From the NCBI RefSeq assembly GCF_024494465.1, contig NZ_JAETXM010000001.1, forward strand, positions 62,001 to 126,000: 64,000 nucleotides of DNA, given 5' to 3'. The notes under the pieces are model-generated. The model saw nothing but the letters and a program-made list of their open reading frames with translations, did no database searches and had not been told where the DNA came from. The stretch is from Bacillus sp. V3B (GTDB lineage Bacteria > Bacillota > Bacilli > Bacillales > Cytobacillaceae). Positions 25,555 through 34,640 of this stretch are shown piece after piece (the stretch's first letter is position 1; every line of letters begins with the position of its first letter). A program made the position numbers and the translations under genes.

Positions 25555-26973
25555 ATGACTTCACATTGGCAAAAGCTTGTACCTGTTGATCAATATATCG
25601 TTGCTGCCAATGGCCTTTTACATGATTATGATCGAAAAATCCTCGTTTTTTTATATCAACCACTTATTGGTAGCAGATGTTTAAGTTTGTATATGACTTT
25701 GTGGGCAGAGATGGAAGAAAATCGTCTTTGGTCAGAAACTCATTCACATCATAGTTTAATGAATTTTATGGATATGAATTTAAAAGAAATATATGAAGCC
25801 CGTTTAAAACTTGAGGGAATGGGACTATTAAAAACATTTGTCAAGGAAAGTGAGGAGCACCGGTCATTTGTATACGAACTGCAGCCTCCTCTCACGCCTG
25901 AGCAATTCTTATCAGACGGGATGCTCAATATTTATCTGTATCGTAAAATTGGAAAAACACAGTTTGCGAGAGTAAAGCGCTTCTTTAGTGAGAAAGCTGT
26001 GCAGGATTCAGAATTTAAACAAGTGACGAAGGCTTTTCAAGATGTCTTTTCTACAGCTCATCCAAGCATGTTTTCCTATGATGAAGAAACAAAACAAGAT
26101 ATTTCAGAATCAGAGAATGAACGTTTTATTGGTCGTCTCGAGCCTAAGGGTATAAAAGCTGGAGTGAGTGACTTTAACTTTGAGTTGCTTTTAGCTGGTT
26201 TACATGAAAGTTTAATTAGTAAAGATGCCTTTACGAATCAAGTAAAGGAAGTCGTGAGTAGCCTAGCATTTTTATATGGAATTGATGATCCAATTCAGAT
26301 GAAAAAGATTGTTCTTCGTGCAGTAAATCAGGATGGTAAAATTGATATAGAGGAACTAAGAAAAGCAGCTCGTGACTGGTATCAATTGGAACATTATGAT
26401 AAATTACCATCTCTTATTGAAAAAACACAGCCAGCTATCTATCAAACAGTCAATCAAGAGCCTGAGACACAAGAAGATAAACTAATTCATTATTTTGAAA
26501 CCACTTCCCCGTTACGATACTTAAGAGATATGGGTGGTGGTTCAGAACCTTCGAAGGCGGATGTGAAAATTATTGAAGATGTCCTATTTCAACAAAAACT
26601 GAATCCAGGTGTAGTCAATGTATTAATCGATAATGTGATGCGAAAGACGGACATGAAACTTACTCAGAATTACGTAGAGAAAATTGCTAGTCATTGGGCA
26701 AGGAAAAATATTCGAACAGTCAAAGAAGCAATGGAATTGGCTAAAATGGAACATCGCCAATATGCTGAATGGGCTGAAGGGAAAAAGACAACGAAGCAGT
26801 CAAATTATAAAAAGAAACCGGTTCGAACAGAAGTGTTGCCAGATTGGTTTGATGATAAAGAGAAAAATGAAAAAACTACACCAAGCAAGAAAATTACATC
26901 AAGTAAGCAAGGTGATAAGCAAGATCTCAAAAAACAGGAAATTGAAGCGATGTTAAAAAAATTACGTTCATAG
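25555..26973 (+). CDS. dnaB: Replication initiation/membrane attachment protein DnaB
   Basis: Firmicute-type DnaB, not the E. coli helicase: with DnaD and DnaI it loads the replicative helicase at the origin. Length 472, the same as in B. subtilis. ATG 25555 (MTSHWQKLVPVDQYIVA) follows GAAAGGTTG; the open frame upstream lies in repeat copy 4 and is not coding. The N-terminal winged-helix region (about 1-200) and a DnaB/DnaD C-terminal domain (about 325-400, SKADVKIIEDVLFQQKLNPG, then a YxxxIAxHW segment YVEKIASHWARKNI) are visible. The basic, Lys-rich tail is typical. dnaI follows after 12 bases. Confidence 0.94.
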   Translation: MTSHWQKLVPVDQYIVAANGLLHDYDRKILVFLYQPLIGSRCLSLYMTLWAEMEENRLWSETHSHHSLMNFMDMNLKEIYEARLKLEGMGLLKTFVKESEEHRSFVYELQPPLTPEQFLSDGMLNIYLYRKIGKTQFARVKRFFSEKAVQDSEFKQVTKAFQDVFSTAHPSMFSYDEETKQDISESENERFIGRLEPKGIKAGVSDFNFELLLAGLHESLISKDAFTNQVKEVVSSLAFLYGIDDPIQMKKIVLRAVNQDGKIDIEELRKAARDWYQLEHYDKLPSLIEKTQPAIYQTVNQEPETQEDKLIHYFETTSPLRYLRDMGGGSEPSKADVKIIEDVLFQQKLNPGVVNVLIDNVMRKTDMKLTQNYVEKIASHWARKNIRTVKEAMELAKMEHRQYAEWAEGKKTTKQSNYKKKPVRTEVLPDWFDDKEKNEKTTPSKKITSSKQGDKQDLKKQEIEAMLKKLRS

Positions 26974-26985
26974 GAGGTGTAGGAC

Positions 26986-27915
26986 ATGGAAAGGATAAAT
27001 GATACATTAAAACGTTTAGCGGGCAACGAAAATTTCCAGAAAAAGTATGAGGAAATGAGACAAGAAATTTTAAAGAATGAGGAAGTGCATTCATTTCTTC
27101 TTGAACATAAGGATGAATTGACGTCAGATATGATTGAGAAAAATTTAATGAAACTGCATGAATATGCTAACCAGAGTAAGAAGTGTGATAAATGTCCGAG
27201 TCTAGGTGGTTGCATTAACTTGATGCAAGGGTATAACCCAGAATTATTGATCTCAAGAGGATCGATTGAAATTCATTATGATAAATGTCCACGAAAAGTA
27301 ATGGAAGATGAGAAAAAGAAAAACGAAAAGCTCATTCAGAGTCTTTATGTGCCAAAAGATATTTTACGGGCCTCCTTTTATGAGATGGAAAAGGATGAAG
27401 AAAGAACGGATGCAATTCAAAAAGCACTTTCTTTTGTATTGAATTATAAAGAAGATGCTGTGAATAAAGGTCTCTATTTCTATGGTCAATTTGGCGTTGG
27501 GAAATCGTATCTTCTCGGTGCAGTTGCAAACGAATTAGCAGAAAAAAAGATTCCTTCGATGATTGTATATGTCCCTGAATTGTTCAGGGAGTTAAAAAGT
27601 TCAATTGGAGATTCGACTTTGAATGAAAAATTAGAAGCAATCAAAAAACAACCTATATTAATGCTCGACGACATTGGTGCTGAAACGATGTCGAGCTGGG
27701 TGAGAGATGAGATTCTTGGTCCTATCTTACAATTCAGGATGCTTGATAATTTACCAACATTTTTTACTTCGAATTATGATTTCGAGGGTCTTGAGCACCA
27801 CCTTACCTATAGTCAACGTGGTGAAGAAGAAAAATTAAAAGCTCGTCGTATTATGGAGCGAATTAAATATTTATCTGAACCTGTCCGAGTGTCAGGAAAA
27901 AATAGAAGGAATTAA
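26986..27915 (+). CDS. dnaI: Primosomal protein DnaI (helicase loader)
   Basis: AAA+ helicase loader, 309 residues, that places the DnaC helicase with DnaB and DnaD. The N-terminal domain (about 1-120) contains Cys residues CDKCPSLGGC and a later Cys for zinc binding. The ATPase domain has Walker A GQFGVGKSYLL (about residue 167), Walker B PILMLDDIGAE and the sensor FFTSNYDF. ATG 26986 follows AGGAGGTG at 26972-26979, next to the dnaB stop, so the two genes form an operon. Confidence 0.96.
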   Translation: MERINDTLKRLAGNENFQKKYEEMRQEILKNEEVHSFLLEHKDELTSDMIEKNLMKLHEYANQSKKCDKCPSLGGCINLMQGYNPELLISRGSIEIHYDKCPRKVMEDEKKKNEKLIQSLYVPKDILRASFYEMEKDEERTDAIQKALSFVLNYKEDAVNKGLYFYGQFGVGKSYLLGAVANELAEKKIPSMIVYVPELFRELKSSIGDSTLNEKLEAIKKQPILMLDDIGAETMSSWVRDEILGPILQFRMLDNLPTFFTSNYDFEGLEHHLTYSQRGEEEKLKARRIMERIKYLSEPVRVSGKNRRN

Positions 27916-27950
27916 TCAACTGTATATCTGCAGTTGATTTTTATTTTTAA
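27914..27950 (+). terminator. Terminator after dnaI
   Basis: AATCAACTG (27914-27922) pairs with CAGTTGATT (27931-27939), followed by TTTATTTTT. Its T tract is part of the 8-bp target duplication of the inserted element next to it. Confidence 0.85.
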
Positions 27951-28082
27951 GGTTGTGTTAAAGGGTATTTTTGATAAAAGGTCTTTGGTGTATGCAACCA
28001 TGTGTTTTATTCAGAATGAATAATGTAATGGGCGCGTACACCAAAGTCTATTTGATCATCAATACTATTATTTAACACAGCC
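27951..28082 (-). mobile_element. MITE-like inverted-repeat element, copy A (132 bp)
   Basis: Terminal repeats GGTTGTGTTAAA (27951-27962) and TTTAACACAGCC (28071-28082) match at 11 of 12 positions when one is inverted. An exact 8-bp direct repeat ATTTTTAA flanks the element (27943-27950 and 28083-28090). An inner arm CTTTGGTGTATGC pairs with GCGTACACCAAAG, and the loop holds TTATTCA/TGAATAA. No ORF is present. It is homologous to the elements at 34458 and 50716. Confidence 0.88.
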
Positions 28083-28200
28083 ATTTTTAAAAATAATTGT
28101 TAAGAGAGTTATACATTCTATGCTTTTTTTTTAGGACCTGATTCTAATTTGGCCGAGACCTCCATATATATAAAGCAGAGATAGGTAAGGGGGGATTTGG

Positions 28201-29091
28201 TTGATTGAAATCCATTTCCAGCAGAAAGAAGATGCAAAGAGAATGTACTTATTTTTACAACAACAATCACTAAATTATGAGTCACTGAACAAAAATATTC
28301 TTCATTATGAAGATTCTCATATAGTTCAATGCAGCAATAAGGATGGTTCTACCTCTATAAAGGAGAATGAATGGGTTAAAGGGGTGAAAAAAGCTCTTTT
28401 CCAATTTATTATGACCATCAAACTGAATGATTGGCTAAGGCATATTCTTTCACATCATTATCATTATCGTGATGAAGATGAGCAAGAGCAAATCATTGAG
28501 ATTGTTCATTCTGTATTAGATGGGAAGCTTGAAGAATTAACCGTATTCTTACCAAAAATGGACATAAAAGAACATCTAGCCATAAGGGTTAACGATTGGT
28601 TTCAAGAGAAAACGACTTTTTCCTTTGATTCCTTTGTGACATTTCGGCTTCGTTCTTTTATGAATGAATTAAAGAAATACGTGGAACTATCCTTGGATGA
28701 ATATAAAATGGAGCAGGAATATCAAATGTTTATTCAAACTTTAAGGGATTTTTTACTAGATAGGGAACCAAAAATGAATCAACTTCATTTGTTGTTTTCT
28801 GATGTGGTTACGTTTTTCGATGAAAACTTTATGGAAATTAAACGGGGAGAGCTTGCGAAAATGGTTGATCGGAAACTATTGATCAATCACCCGGTTTATA
28901 TTGATTCTGTAACAATTGCTCCTTTGCTTTCCATTGCACCTAAACAGATTTATATCTATTCAGATGACCCTGAGCAGCCAATTATCCGAACCATTCGAAA
29001 TATTTTCGAAGAAAGGTTAATTAGTAGATCCATCCACTCTTTTATTGACTATAAAAATTTGTCCTTATCTTCCGTTGACGAAAAAGCATAA
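28201..29091 (+). CDS. ytxC: YtxC-like sporulation protein
   Basis: 296-residue protein resembling the YtxC family, which in bacilli sits between dnaI and thrS and is annotated as sporulation-related; the biochemical role is unknown. It is mostly helical and acidic, without signal peptide or catalytic motif. VNDWFQEKTTFSFDSFVTFRLRSFM and the C-terminal ISRSIHSFIDYKNLSLS are landmarks of the family. The start is TTG 28201, 6 bases after AAGGGGGGAT. B. subtilis also has ytxB here; in this genome a related membrane gene lies after ysdA instead. Confidence 0.8.
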   Translation: MIEIHFQQKEDAKRMYLFLQQQSLNYESLNKNILHYEDSHIVQCSNKDGSTSIKENEWVKGVKKALFQFIMTIKLNDWLRHILSHHYHYRDEDEQEQIIEIVHSVLDGKLEELTVFLPKMDIKEHLAIRVNDWFQEKTTFSFDSFVTFRLRSFMNELKKYVELSLDEYKMEQEYQMFIQTLRDFLLDREPKMNQLHLLFSDVVTFFDENFMEIKRGELAKMVDRKLLINHPVYIDSVTIAPLLSIAPKQIYIYSDDPEQPIIRTIRNIFEERLISRSIHSFIDYKNLSLSSVDEKA

Positions 29092-29097
29092 AAGACC

Positions 29098-29126
29098 TTG
29101 ATTTCTAATTCATTAATTACTATAAT
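29098..29126 (+). promoter_or_regulatory. SigA promoter of the thrS leader
   Basis: TTGATT (29098-29103) and TATAAT (29121-29126) are 17 bases apart, placing the start near 29133, just before the T-box leader. Confidence 0.8.
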
Positions 29127-29134
29127 ACGTACAT

Positions 29135-29410
29135 AAGAATTTAACATGAAATGTAATGATGAGGACAAGGGTACTCTTTTACGGTTTATAGAGAGGGAAG
29201 GCATGGCTGAAACCTTCCTAACACGGATTGATTACTTACCACCTCTAAACTTCAACCGGGAAAAAACGAAGAAAATTCGTTCTAGTATCGGAAGACGGAA
29301 CACAACCGTTATCTTGCTACGAAGTCATTTTTACTAGAGTTAAAAATGAAAAGTAGGGTGGAACCACGTGTCTAACAGCTCGTCCCTTTTTTAGGGATGG
29401 GCTTTTTATT
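29135..29410 (+). ncRNA. T-box leader of thrS (threonine-responsive)
   Basis: The T-box sequence AGGGTGGAACCACG is at 29355-29368. Its variable base A in TGGA would pair with the U discriminator of tRNA-Thr. A candidate specifier ACC (Thr) lies at 29238-29240 or 29241-29243, ahead of the CTCTAAAC segment. The terminator is AGCTCGTCCC/GGGATGGGCT at 29378-29404 with a T run. Uncharged tRNA-Thr should favour the antiterminator. A 63-codon ORF inside (29146) is not credible. Confidence 0.93.
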
Positions 29411-29443
29411 TTGCACTATAGGATTATATTAGGAGGAATAACC

Positions 29444-31375
29444 ATGTCAGAAGTTGTAAAAATTTCGTTTCCAGATGGAGCTGTGAAGGAGTTTCCAAAG
29501 GGGACGACAACAGAAGATATTGCCGGTTCTATTAGTTCAGGTCTGAAGAAAAAGGCTTTAGCTGGAAAATTAAACGGTGAAATGTATGACTTAAAACGCC
29601 CAATTGAAGCAGATGGTGGAATTGAAATTATTACACAAGATAAACCAGAGGCATTAGAAATATTACGCCACAGCAGTGCTCATCTAATGGCACAAGCTAT
29701 TAAACGTCTTTATAAAGATGTAAAGTTAGGTGTTGGCCCTGTTATAGAGGGTGGATTCTATTATGATATTGATATGTCTGAGTCTTTAACACCTGAAGAT
29801 TTACCATTGATTGAAAAAGAAATGAAAAAAATCATGAACGAAAATATTCCTGTTGTTCGCAAAGAGGTTAGCCGTTCTGAAGCAGTTCAGATCTTTAAAG
29901 AAATTGATGATGAATATAAGCTTGAACTGATTGAAGCCATTCCAGAAGATGAAACAGTAACGATTTATGAACAAGGTGATTTCTTTGATCTATGTCGTGG
30001 TGTACACGTACCATCAACAGGTAAGCTAAGAGAAATTAAGCTCTTAAGCATTGCGGGTGCCTACTGGCGTGGAAATAGTGATAATAAAATGTTACAACGT
30101 ATTTATGGAACAGCATTCTTTAAGAAAGAAGATTTAGCAGAACATTTACGCTTATTGGAAGAAGCAAAAGAGCGTGATCATCGTAAAATCGGGAAGGAGT
30201 TAAGTCTGTTTACCACTTCACAAAAAGTAGGACAAGGCTTACCATTGTGGCTTCCTAAAGGAGCGACCATTCGTCGCATTGTGGAACGGTATATTGTCGA
30301 TAAAGAACTACGCTTAGGCTATGATCATGTGTATACACCAATCATGGGAAGTGTTGATCTTTATAAAACGTCTGGTCACTGGGATCACTATCAAGAAGAT
30401 ATGTTCCCTGTCATGGATATGGATAATGAACAACTCGTTCTTCGTCCAATGAACTGTCCACATCATATGATGGTCTATAGAAATGCCATTCACAGCTACC
30501 GTGAGTTACCCATTCGTATTGCTGAACTTGGAACGATGCATCGCTATGAAATGTCAGGGGCTCTATCAGGCTTACAACGTGTCCGTGGAATGACATTAAA
30601 TGATGCTCATCTTTTTGTTCGTCCAGATCAAATTAAAGATGAATTTAAGCGTGTTGTTGAATTAATTTTAGATGTATATAAAGACTTTGATTTTAAAGAC
30701 TACTCATTCCGTTTGTCCTATCGTGATCCTGAAAATACAGAAAAATATTTTGATGATGACGAGATGTGGAACAAAGCACAAAGTATGCTGAAAGAAGTTA
30801 TGGATGAAATGGATGTTGAGTACTTTGAAGCAGACGGCGAAGCGGCCTTTTATGGACCAAAGCTTGATGTTCAAGTAAAAACAGCCTTAGGCAAAGAGGA
30901 GACTCTTTCTACTGTTCAACTAGACTTCTTGCTTCCTGAGCGTTTTGATCTTACTTATGTAGGAGAAGATGGTAAACAGCATCGACCTGTCGTTATCCAC
31001 CGCGGTGTTGTGTCAACAATGGAACGTTTTGTTGCCTTCTTGATTGAAGAATATAAAGGAGCATTCCCAACTTGGTTGGCGCCTGTCCAAGTTCAAGTGA
31101 TCCCTGTATCTCCTGATATTCATTTTGATTATGCGAAAAAAGTGAAAGAACAACTGAAAGCTGAAGGATTCCGAGTTGAATTGGATGATCGTAATGAAAA
31201 AATGGGTTATAAAATTCGTGAAGCACAAATGCAAAAGGTCCCGTATATGCTAGTTGTTGGTGATCAAGAAGTAACCGATGAAGCAGTAAATGTACGTAAA
31301 TATGGTGAAAAAAAATCAGAAACGGTTCCATTTGTGAACTTCCTTAGCGGCCTTCAAGAAGAAGTAAAAAAGTAA
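29444..31375 (+). CDS. thrS: Threonyl-tRNA synthetase
   Basis: Charges tRNA-Thr with threonine. The 643-residue protein has an N-terminal TGS domain (1-62), an editing domain with the metal motif HSSAHLMAQ plus CRGVHVPS, a class II catalytic core with [12 protein letters not shown] and [26 protein letters not shown], and an anticodon-binding domain (about 540-643). ATG 29444 follows AGGAGGAATAACC; the ATG at 29411 lies upstream of that ribosome site. Expression is under the T-box leader just upstream. Confidence 0.98.
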   Translation: MSEVVKISFPDGAVKEFPKGTTTEDIAGSISSGLKKKALAGKLNGEMYDLKRPIEADGGIEIITQDKPEALEILRHSSAHLMAQAIKRLYKDVKLGVGPVIEGGFYYDIDMSESLTPEDLPLIEKEMKKIMNENIPVVRKEVSRSEAVQIFKEIDDEYKLELIEAIPEDETVTIYEQGDFFDLCRGVHVPSTGKLREIKLLSIAGAYWRGNSDNKMLQRIYGTAFFKKEDLAEHLRLLEEAKERDHRKIGKELSLFTTSQKVGQGLPLWLPKGATIRRIVERYIVDKELRLGYDHVYTPIMGSVDLYKTSGHWDHYQEDMFPVMDMDNEQLVLRPMNCPHHMMVYRNAIHSYRELPIRIAELGTMHRYEMSGALSGLQRVRGMTLNDAHLFVRPDQIKDEFKRVVELILDVYKDFDFKDYSFRLSYRDPENTEKYFDDDEMWNKAQSMLKEVMDEMDVEYFEADGEAAFYGPKLDVQVKTALGKEETLSTVQLDFLLPERFDLTYVGEDGKQHRPVVIHRGVVSTMERFVAFLIEEYKGAFPTWLAPVQVQVIPVSPDIHFDYAKKVKEQLKAEGFRVELDDRNEKMGYKIREAQMQKVPYMLVVGDQEVTDEAVNVRKYGEKKSETVPFVNFLSGLQEEVKK

Positions 31376-31528
31376 ACATATAGAGAATAATTGGTGATTG
31401 ATCGATCTTTTTTACATTTTATTAATTGTATACGAAAAGAATGGTAATAATAGGGTAAAAAAAACTATTGCACGAATTGAATATCTTTGTTAAGCTATTA
31501 ATCGTTGCGAGGAAAGTAATTTATATCT

Positions 31529-31558
31529 TTGACATACCAATATCATTTGTGATATAGT
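31529..31558 (+). promoter_or_regulatory. SigA promoter of the infC operon
   Basis: TTGACA (31529-31534) and TATAGT (31553-31558) are 18 bases apart. A start near 31565 would give a leader of about 225 bases. Upstream, 31376-31528 is AT-rich with no ORF or clear hairpin. Confidence 0.75.
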
Positions 31559-31564
31559 AAAGCA

Positions 31565-31790
31565 GTTGAAATTGAATACGAGTTTTAAGGATAAGAAGAA
31601 GCACCCGCTTCTCACCTGATTGACGCACTAGGCTGTTAACAGGTTTACGAAATCTTTTTAAGTTAAGTTATTAACGTTTCGTAAAGTGTGGGTGTTAACA
31701 CCCACACTTTTTTGTTTGGTTTCTGTGGACAAGATCAGGTGATTCTTGACCTAAACATTGTATTCAGATAAAACCTTGGAGGTGTTTTGC
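31565..31790 (+). ncRNA. L20 autoregulatory leader of infC-rpmI-rplT
   Basis: Position and layout match the L20 leader of bacilli: a conserved structured region GAAGCACCCGCTTCTCACCT and GACGCACTAGGCTGTTAACA, then a terminator (AAAGTGTGGGTG/CACCCACACTTT, 31683-31710) before infC. In B. subtilis ribosomal protein L20 binds a fold mimicking its rRNA site and promotes termination. The exact secondary structure was not computed. Confidence 0.8.
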
Positions 31791-31791
31791 T

Positions 31792-32307
31792 ATTAGCAAA
31801 GATATGTTGTTAAACGATGGGATTCGTGCCCGCGAAGTTCGTCTAATTGATCAAAATGGTGAACAATTAGGAATTAAATCAAAAATCGAAGCACTTGAAA
31901 TTGCTACACGTGTTAATCTTGATCTTGTATTGGTTGCTCCAAATGCCAAGCCGCCTGTAGCTCGTGTTATGGACTATGGAAAGTTTAAGTTCGAGCAGCA
32001 GAAAAAAGAAAAAGAAGCACGTAAAAATCAAAAGATTATCAATATCAAAGAAGTTCGTTTAAGCCCATCAATTGATGAGCATGATTTCAATACTAAACTT
32101 CGTAATGGGATTAAATTCCTTGAAAAAGGCGATAAAGTGAAAGCGTCGATCCGTTTTAAAGGTCGTGCGATCACACATAAAGAAATCGGCCAACGTGTTT
32201 TAGTCCGTTTTGCAGAAGCATGTAAAGAAGTAGCGACTGTAGAATCCTATCCTAAAATGGATGGTAGAAGCATGTTTATGGTCTTGGCACCTAAAAACGA
32301 CAAGTAA
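31792..32307 (+). CDS. infC: Translation initiation factor IF-3 (ATT start)
   Basis: IF-3 binds the 30S subunit and checks start codons. The start is taken as ATT 31792 ([19 protein letters not shown]), 7 bases after GGAGGTG (31778-31784). ATG 31804 is in frame but 19 bases from the ribosome site. Rare AUU-type starts are a hallmark of infC and allow IF-3 to repress its own synthesis. The 171-residue protein has the N-terminal domain (to about 75, [20 protein letters not shown] linker) and C-terminal domain with [14 protein letters not shown]. rpmI and rplT follow. Confidence 0.95.
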   Translation: MSKDMLLNDGIRAREVRLIDQNGEQLGIKSKIEALEIATRVNLDLVLVAPNAKPPVARVMDYGKFKFEQQKKEKEARKNQKIINIKEVRLSPSIDEHDFNTKLRNGIKFLEKGDKVKASIRFKGRAITHKEIGQRVLVRFAEACKEVATVESYPKMDGRSMFMVLAPKNDK

Positions 32308-32322
32308 GAGGAGGAATACCAA

Positions 32323-32523
32323 ATGCCAAAAATGAAAACACACCGTGGCGCTGCAAAGCGTTTCAAAAAAACTGGATCTGGTAAATTAAAACGTTCTCAC
32401 GCATATACAAGCCACTTATTCGCGAATAAGTCTACAAAGCAAAAGCGTAAGCTTCGTAAAGGTTCTTTAGTTTCTAAAGGTGATTTCAAACGTATTCGTC
32501 ATTTATTAGACAACATTAAGTAA
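32323..32523 (+). CDS. rpmI: Ribosomal protein L35 (bL35)
   Basis: 66-residue, very basic 50S protein. [20 protein letters not shown] at the N-terminus and [10 protein letters not shown] at the C-terminus are standard for bL35. ATG 32323 follows AGGAGG at 32309-32314, 15 bases after the infC stop. It is the middle gene of the operon controlled by L20. Confidence 0.98.
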   Translation: MPKMKTHRGAAKRFKKTGSGKLKRSHAYTSHLFANKSTKQKRKLRKGSLVSKGDFKRIRHLLDNIK

Positions 32524-32547
32524 TACTTATAACAGGAGGGAAACCAT

Positions 32548-32907
32548 ATGCCACGTGTAAAAGGCGGTACAGTTACGCGCAAACGTCGTAAAAAGGTACT
32601 TAAATTAGCTAAAGGTTATTTCGGTTCAAAACATACATTATATAAAGTTGCTAACCAACAAGTAATGAAGTCATTACAATATGCTTACCGGGATCGTCGT
32701 CAGAAGAAACGTGACTTCCGTAAGCTTTGGATTGCTCGTATTAACGCAGCTGCACGTATTAACGGACTTTCATACAGCCGTTTAATGCATGGATTAAAGC
32801 TTGCTGGTATCGAAGTAAACCGCAAAATGCTTGCTGAATTAGCTGTAAGCGATGAAAAAGCTTTCGCTGAATTAGCATCTGTTGCAAAAGCAAACATAGC
32901 TAAATAA
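32548..32907 (+). CDS. rplT: Ribosomal protein L20 (bL20)
   Basis: 119-residue 50S assembly protein that binds 23S rRNA and, in bacilli, its own operon leader. The long basic N-terminal tail ([20 protein letters not shown]) and the globular part with [20 protein letters not shown] are typical. ATG 32548 follows AGGAGGGAAACC. A strong terminator ends the operon. Confidence 0.98.
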   Translation: MPRVKGGTVTRKRRKKVLKLAKGYFGSKHTLYKVANQQVMKSLQYAYRDRRQKKRDFRKLWIARINAAARINGLSYSRLMHGLKLAGIEVNRKMLAELAVSDEKAFAELASVAKANIAK

Positions 32908-32919
32908 TTTATTTTCATT

Positions 32920-32951
32920 AAAGCCATTCTCTTATTGGAGAATGGCTTTTG
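32920..32951 (+). terminator. Terminator after rplT
   Basis: AAAGCCATTCTC pairs perfectly with GAGAATGGCTTT around a 6-base loop, then TTGTATTT. Confidence 0.88.
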
Positions 32952-32969
32952 TATTTAGGAGGTTGACGT

Positions 32970-33233
32970 ATGTCTAATGTAATCCTATTTATCTTTATTA
33001 TGATGAACATAATCGGTTTTTTTATTATGAAAGTGGATAAACAAAGGGCAATAAAACATCAATATCGAATTAGTGAGCGAACACTTTGGTTAGTTGCTCT
33101 ATTGGGTGGCGCCATTGGCTCGACTATTAGCATGAATACTTATCGACACAAAACAAAGCATCTATCTTTTAAGATAGGTTTTCCCTTATTAGCTGTCATC
33201 GAGTTTATGCTCTATCTGTATCTATATATATAA
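32970..33233 (+). CDS. ysdA: DUF1294 membrane protein YsdA
   Basis: 87-residue small membrane protein of the DUF1294 family. It has three hydrophobic segments (residues 3-20, 38-56 and 68-87); the loop with KVDKQRAIKHQYRISERTLW and the segment GGAIGSTISMNTYRHKTKH are the conserved core. The function is unknown. ATG 32970 follows AGGAGGTTGAC. B. subtilis ysdA occupies the same place after rplT. Confidence 0.9.
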   Translation: MSNVILFIFIMMNIIGFFIMKVDKQRAIKHQYRISERTLWLVALLGGAIGSTISMNTYRHKTKHLSFKIGFPLLAVIEFMLYLYLYI

Positions 33234-33310
33234 TTAATTTGTCATAACCTTACGTGTTTGTTGATAAGCTTTAAAGACAACAAGAAAATGAGCAGAGAGA
33301 GGGTGGAAAA

Positions 33311-33886
33311 GTGGATGAAGGAATGTCGTTGTTATTGGTTATCGTTGGTGCGGGTGGGATATTAGCTCCAATTTCCTTTATTCTTTTTCATATACTTCGA
33401 CAGTTTTTCTTTATTCCAGTAACACTTGTTTGTGTGACAGGTGGAATTCTCTTCGGTTCCTTACTCGGAACGATTTATTCGCTAATTGGATTAATGCTAA
33501 GCTCCCTTTGTTTTTATCTACTGATCGGAAAGATGCCGAAAACCCATGAGAAGCTATCAAAGTTGAAGAATAAATGGTTTGGTGAATACCGGAATGTAAC
33601 CGTTGCACAATCAGCCATTTTACGATTAATTCCCTTAATTCATTTTCACTTATTAAATTTCTGTTTGATTGAAAAAAATCGCGAGTTTAGACCCTACTTG
33701 AAAAATAGTCTCCTATCTAATTTCCCACTTGCTTTTGTTTACTCCGTATTTGGAGAATTTATTAGTCGGTTCACCCCAATCTTTATGATCTTTATCTTAC
33801 TTTTATTAATGATGTTAGCCTATTTTTTTAGGGAGAAAGCGGCGACTATTAAATGGCGGGAATTTTTCAAAGCAGGTCAAGCATGA
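33311..33886 (+). CDS. TVP38/TMEM64 (VTT-domain) membrane protein
   Basis: 191-residue membrane protein with five or six hydrophobic helices and the VTT/SNARE-associated family segment VCVTGGILFGSLLGTIYSLIGLMLSSLCFYLLIGK, here noted in pieces: TGGILFGSLLGT and a helical hairpin after it. Relatives include DedA-like flippases and B. subtilis YtxB, which lies next to ytxC rather than here. The start is GTG 33311 after GAGAGGGTGG; ATG 33323 is an alternative. It may be the ytxB equivalent moved downstream, but orthology is not shown. A bidirectional terminator separates it from ysdB. Confidence 0.75.
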   Translation: MDEGMSLLLVIVGAGGILAPISFILFHILRQFFFIPVTLVCVTGGILFGSLLGTIYSLIGLMLSSLCFYLLIGKMPKTHEKLSKLKNKWFGEYRNVTVAQSAILRLIPLIHFHLLNFCLIEKNREFRPYLKNSLLSNFPLAFVYSVFGEFISRFTPIFMIFILLLLMMLAYFFREKAATIKWREFFKAGQA

Positions 33887-33937
33887 ATGCTTTCCCCCGA
33901 GGGACAGTATATATACCCCTTCATATGAAATAAACAA

Positions 33938-33965
33938 AGAGGCTTGCAGCAAAATGCAAGCCTCT
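33938..33965. terminator. Bidirectional terminator between the VTT gene and ysdB
   Basis: Perfect 11-bp stem AGAGGCTTGCA / TGCAAGCCTCT around GCAAAA, between convergent genes. Confidence 0.88.
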
Positions 33966-33966
33966 C

Positions 33967-34374
33967 TTATTGATAAGGGGTTTTGGGATTAGAATGTTTT
34001 TGCATAAATTCCTTTACGGGACTTTTCCAATCTAATTTTGCATGTGGATAATTTTCGCTTATTTTATGCTCAATAAACTGGAAGTCTTCTCGTACGAATC
34101 CTTTCAAGGCATTCACACTATGCGGCCAAATAAAAATGGATACCACATCAAAAGCATCATCCGTTGTACCTAAATATTTTTCACCTTCAAAAAGAACCCC
34201 TTTATACGTAAGAAGAAAGTTTTTTCTTACATTATTTTGATCATCTAAATAATAATAGCGTTTTTGTTCATGGGCGAGTTCTAGCTTTCGCTTTGGGTTT
34301 AAAATAAATTTGATTATGCGGTAGATGAGAAAAAGAATGAGGACGAATAGAAAAAAGCGTATAAGCCACATCAT
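33967..34374 (-). CDS. ysdB: YsdB, small membrane-anchored protein
   Basis: 135 residues: one N-terminal membrane helix (about residues 2-25, with a short basic stretch after it) and a soluble domain of about 105 residues. In B. subtilis ysdB belongs to the SigW set and affects the SigW pathway; the molecular function is unknown. Adjacent ATG codons at 34374 and 34371 both fit the GGGAGGG site. It is convergent with the VTT gene and divergent from ysdC. I saw no obvious SigW promoter upstream, but an inserted element lies about 85 bases away. Confidence 0.8.
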   Translation of the reverse strand: MMWLIRFFLFVLILFLIYRIIKFILNPKRKLELAHEQKRYYYLDDQNNVRKNFLLTYKGVLFEGEKYLGTTDDAFDVVSIFIWPHSVNALKGFVREDFQFIEHKISENYPHAKLDWKSPVKEFMQKHSNPKTPYQ

Positions 34375-34457
34375 TAGAAACCCTCCCCTCTTTGTAGTTT
34401 TCCTTATTATACGATTTAAATCGGAAAAAGTTTCACTCCAGTCTATTTTTTAAGAAA

Positions 34458-34557
34458 GGCTTTGTTAGAGTATCGTGTTACTGCTCTATAAATCTTTGGT
34501 ATACGCAGGCTCGCGTATACCAAGGGCCATTTATTAACAATCACTATTGACACAGCC
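34458..34557 (+). mobile_element. MITE-like inverted-repeat element, copy B (100 bp)
   Basis: Ends GGCTTTGTTAG (34458) and TGACACAGCC (34557) are imperfect inverted repeats. The centre is a perfect 11-bp hairpin TTGGTATACGC/GCGTATACCAA. Flanks TTAAGAAA (34450-34457) and TTAAGATA (34558-34565) agree at 7 of 8 bases, a slightly decayed target duplication. It shares CTGCTCTATAA-TCTTTGGTAT with the inverted copy C. Confidence 0.85.
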
Positions 34558-34640
34558 TTAAGATAAAATGTCATGTTGTTTGTATAATCATAATTCCCTT
34601 CTGTATAATAGATAAGAGACTACATAAAGGAGTTGAACGA

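Noticed and set aside
28047-28057. TTGATCATCAA as a second FNR-type box
   Set aside because: The half-sites are separated by one base rather than four, and the sequence lies inside MITE copy A.
29146-29337. 63-codon ORF inside the thrS leader
   Set aside because: It lies wholly inside the T-box stem I and following structure, has no ribosome site, and resembles no protein; the RNA signals explain the region.
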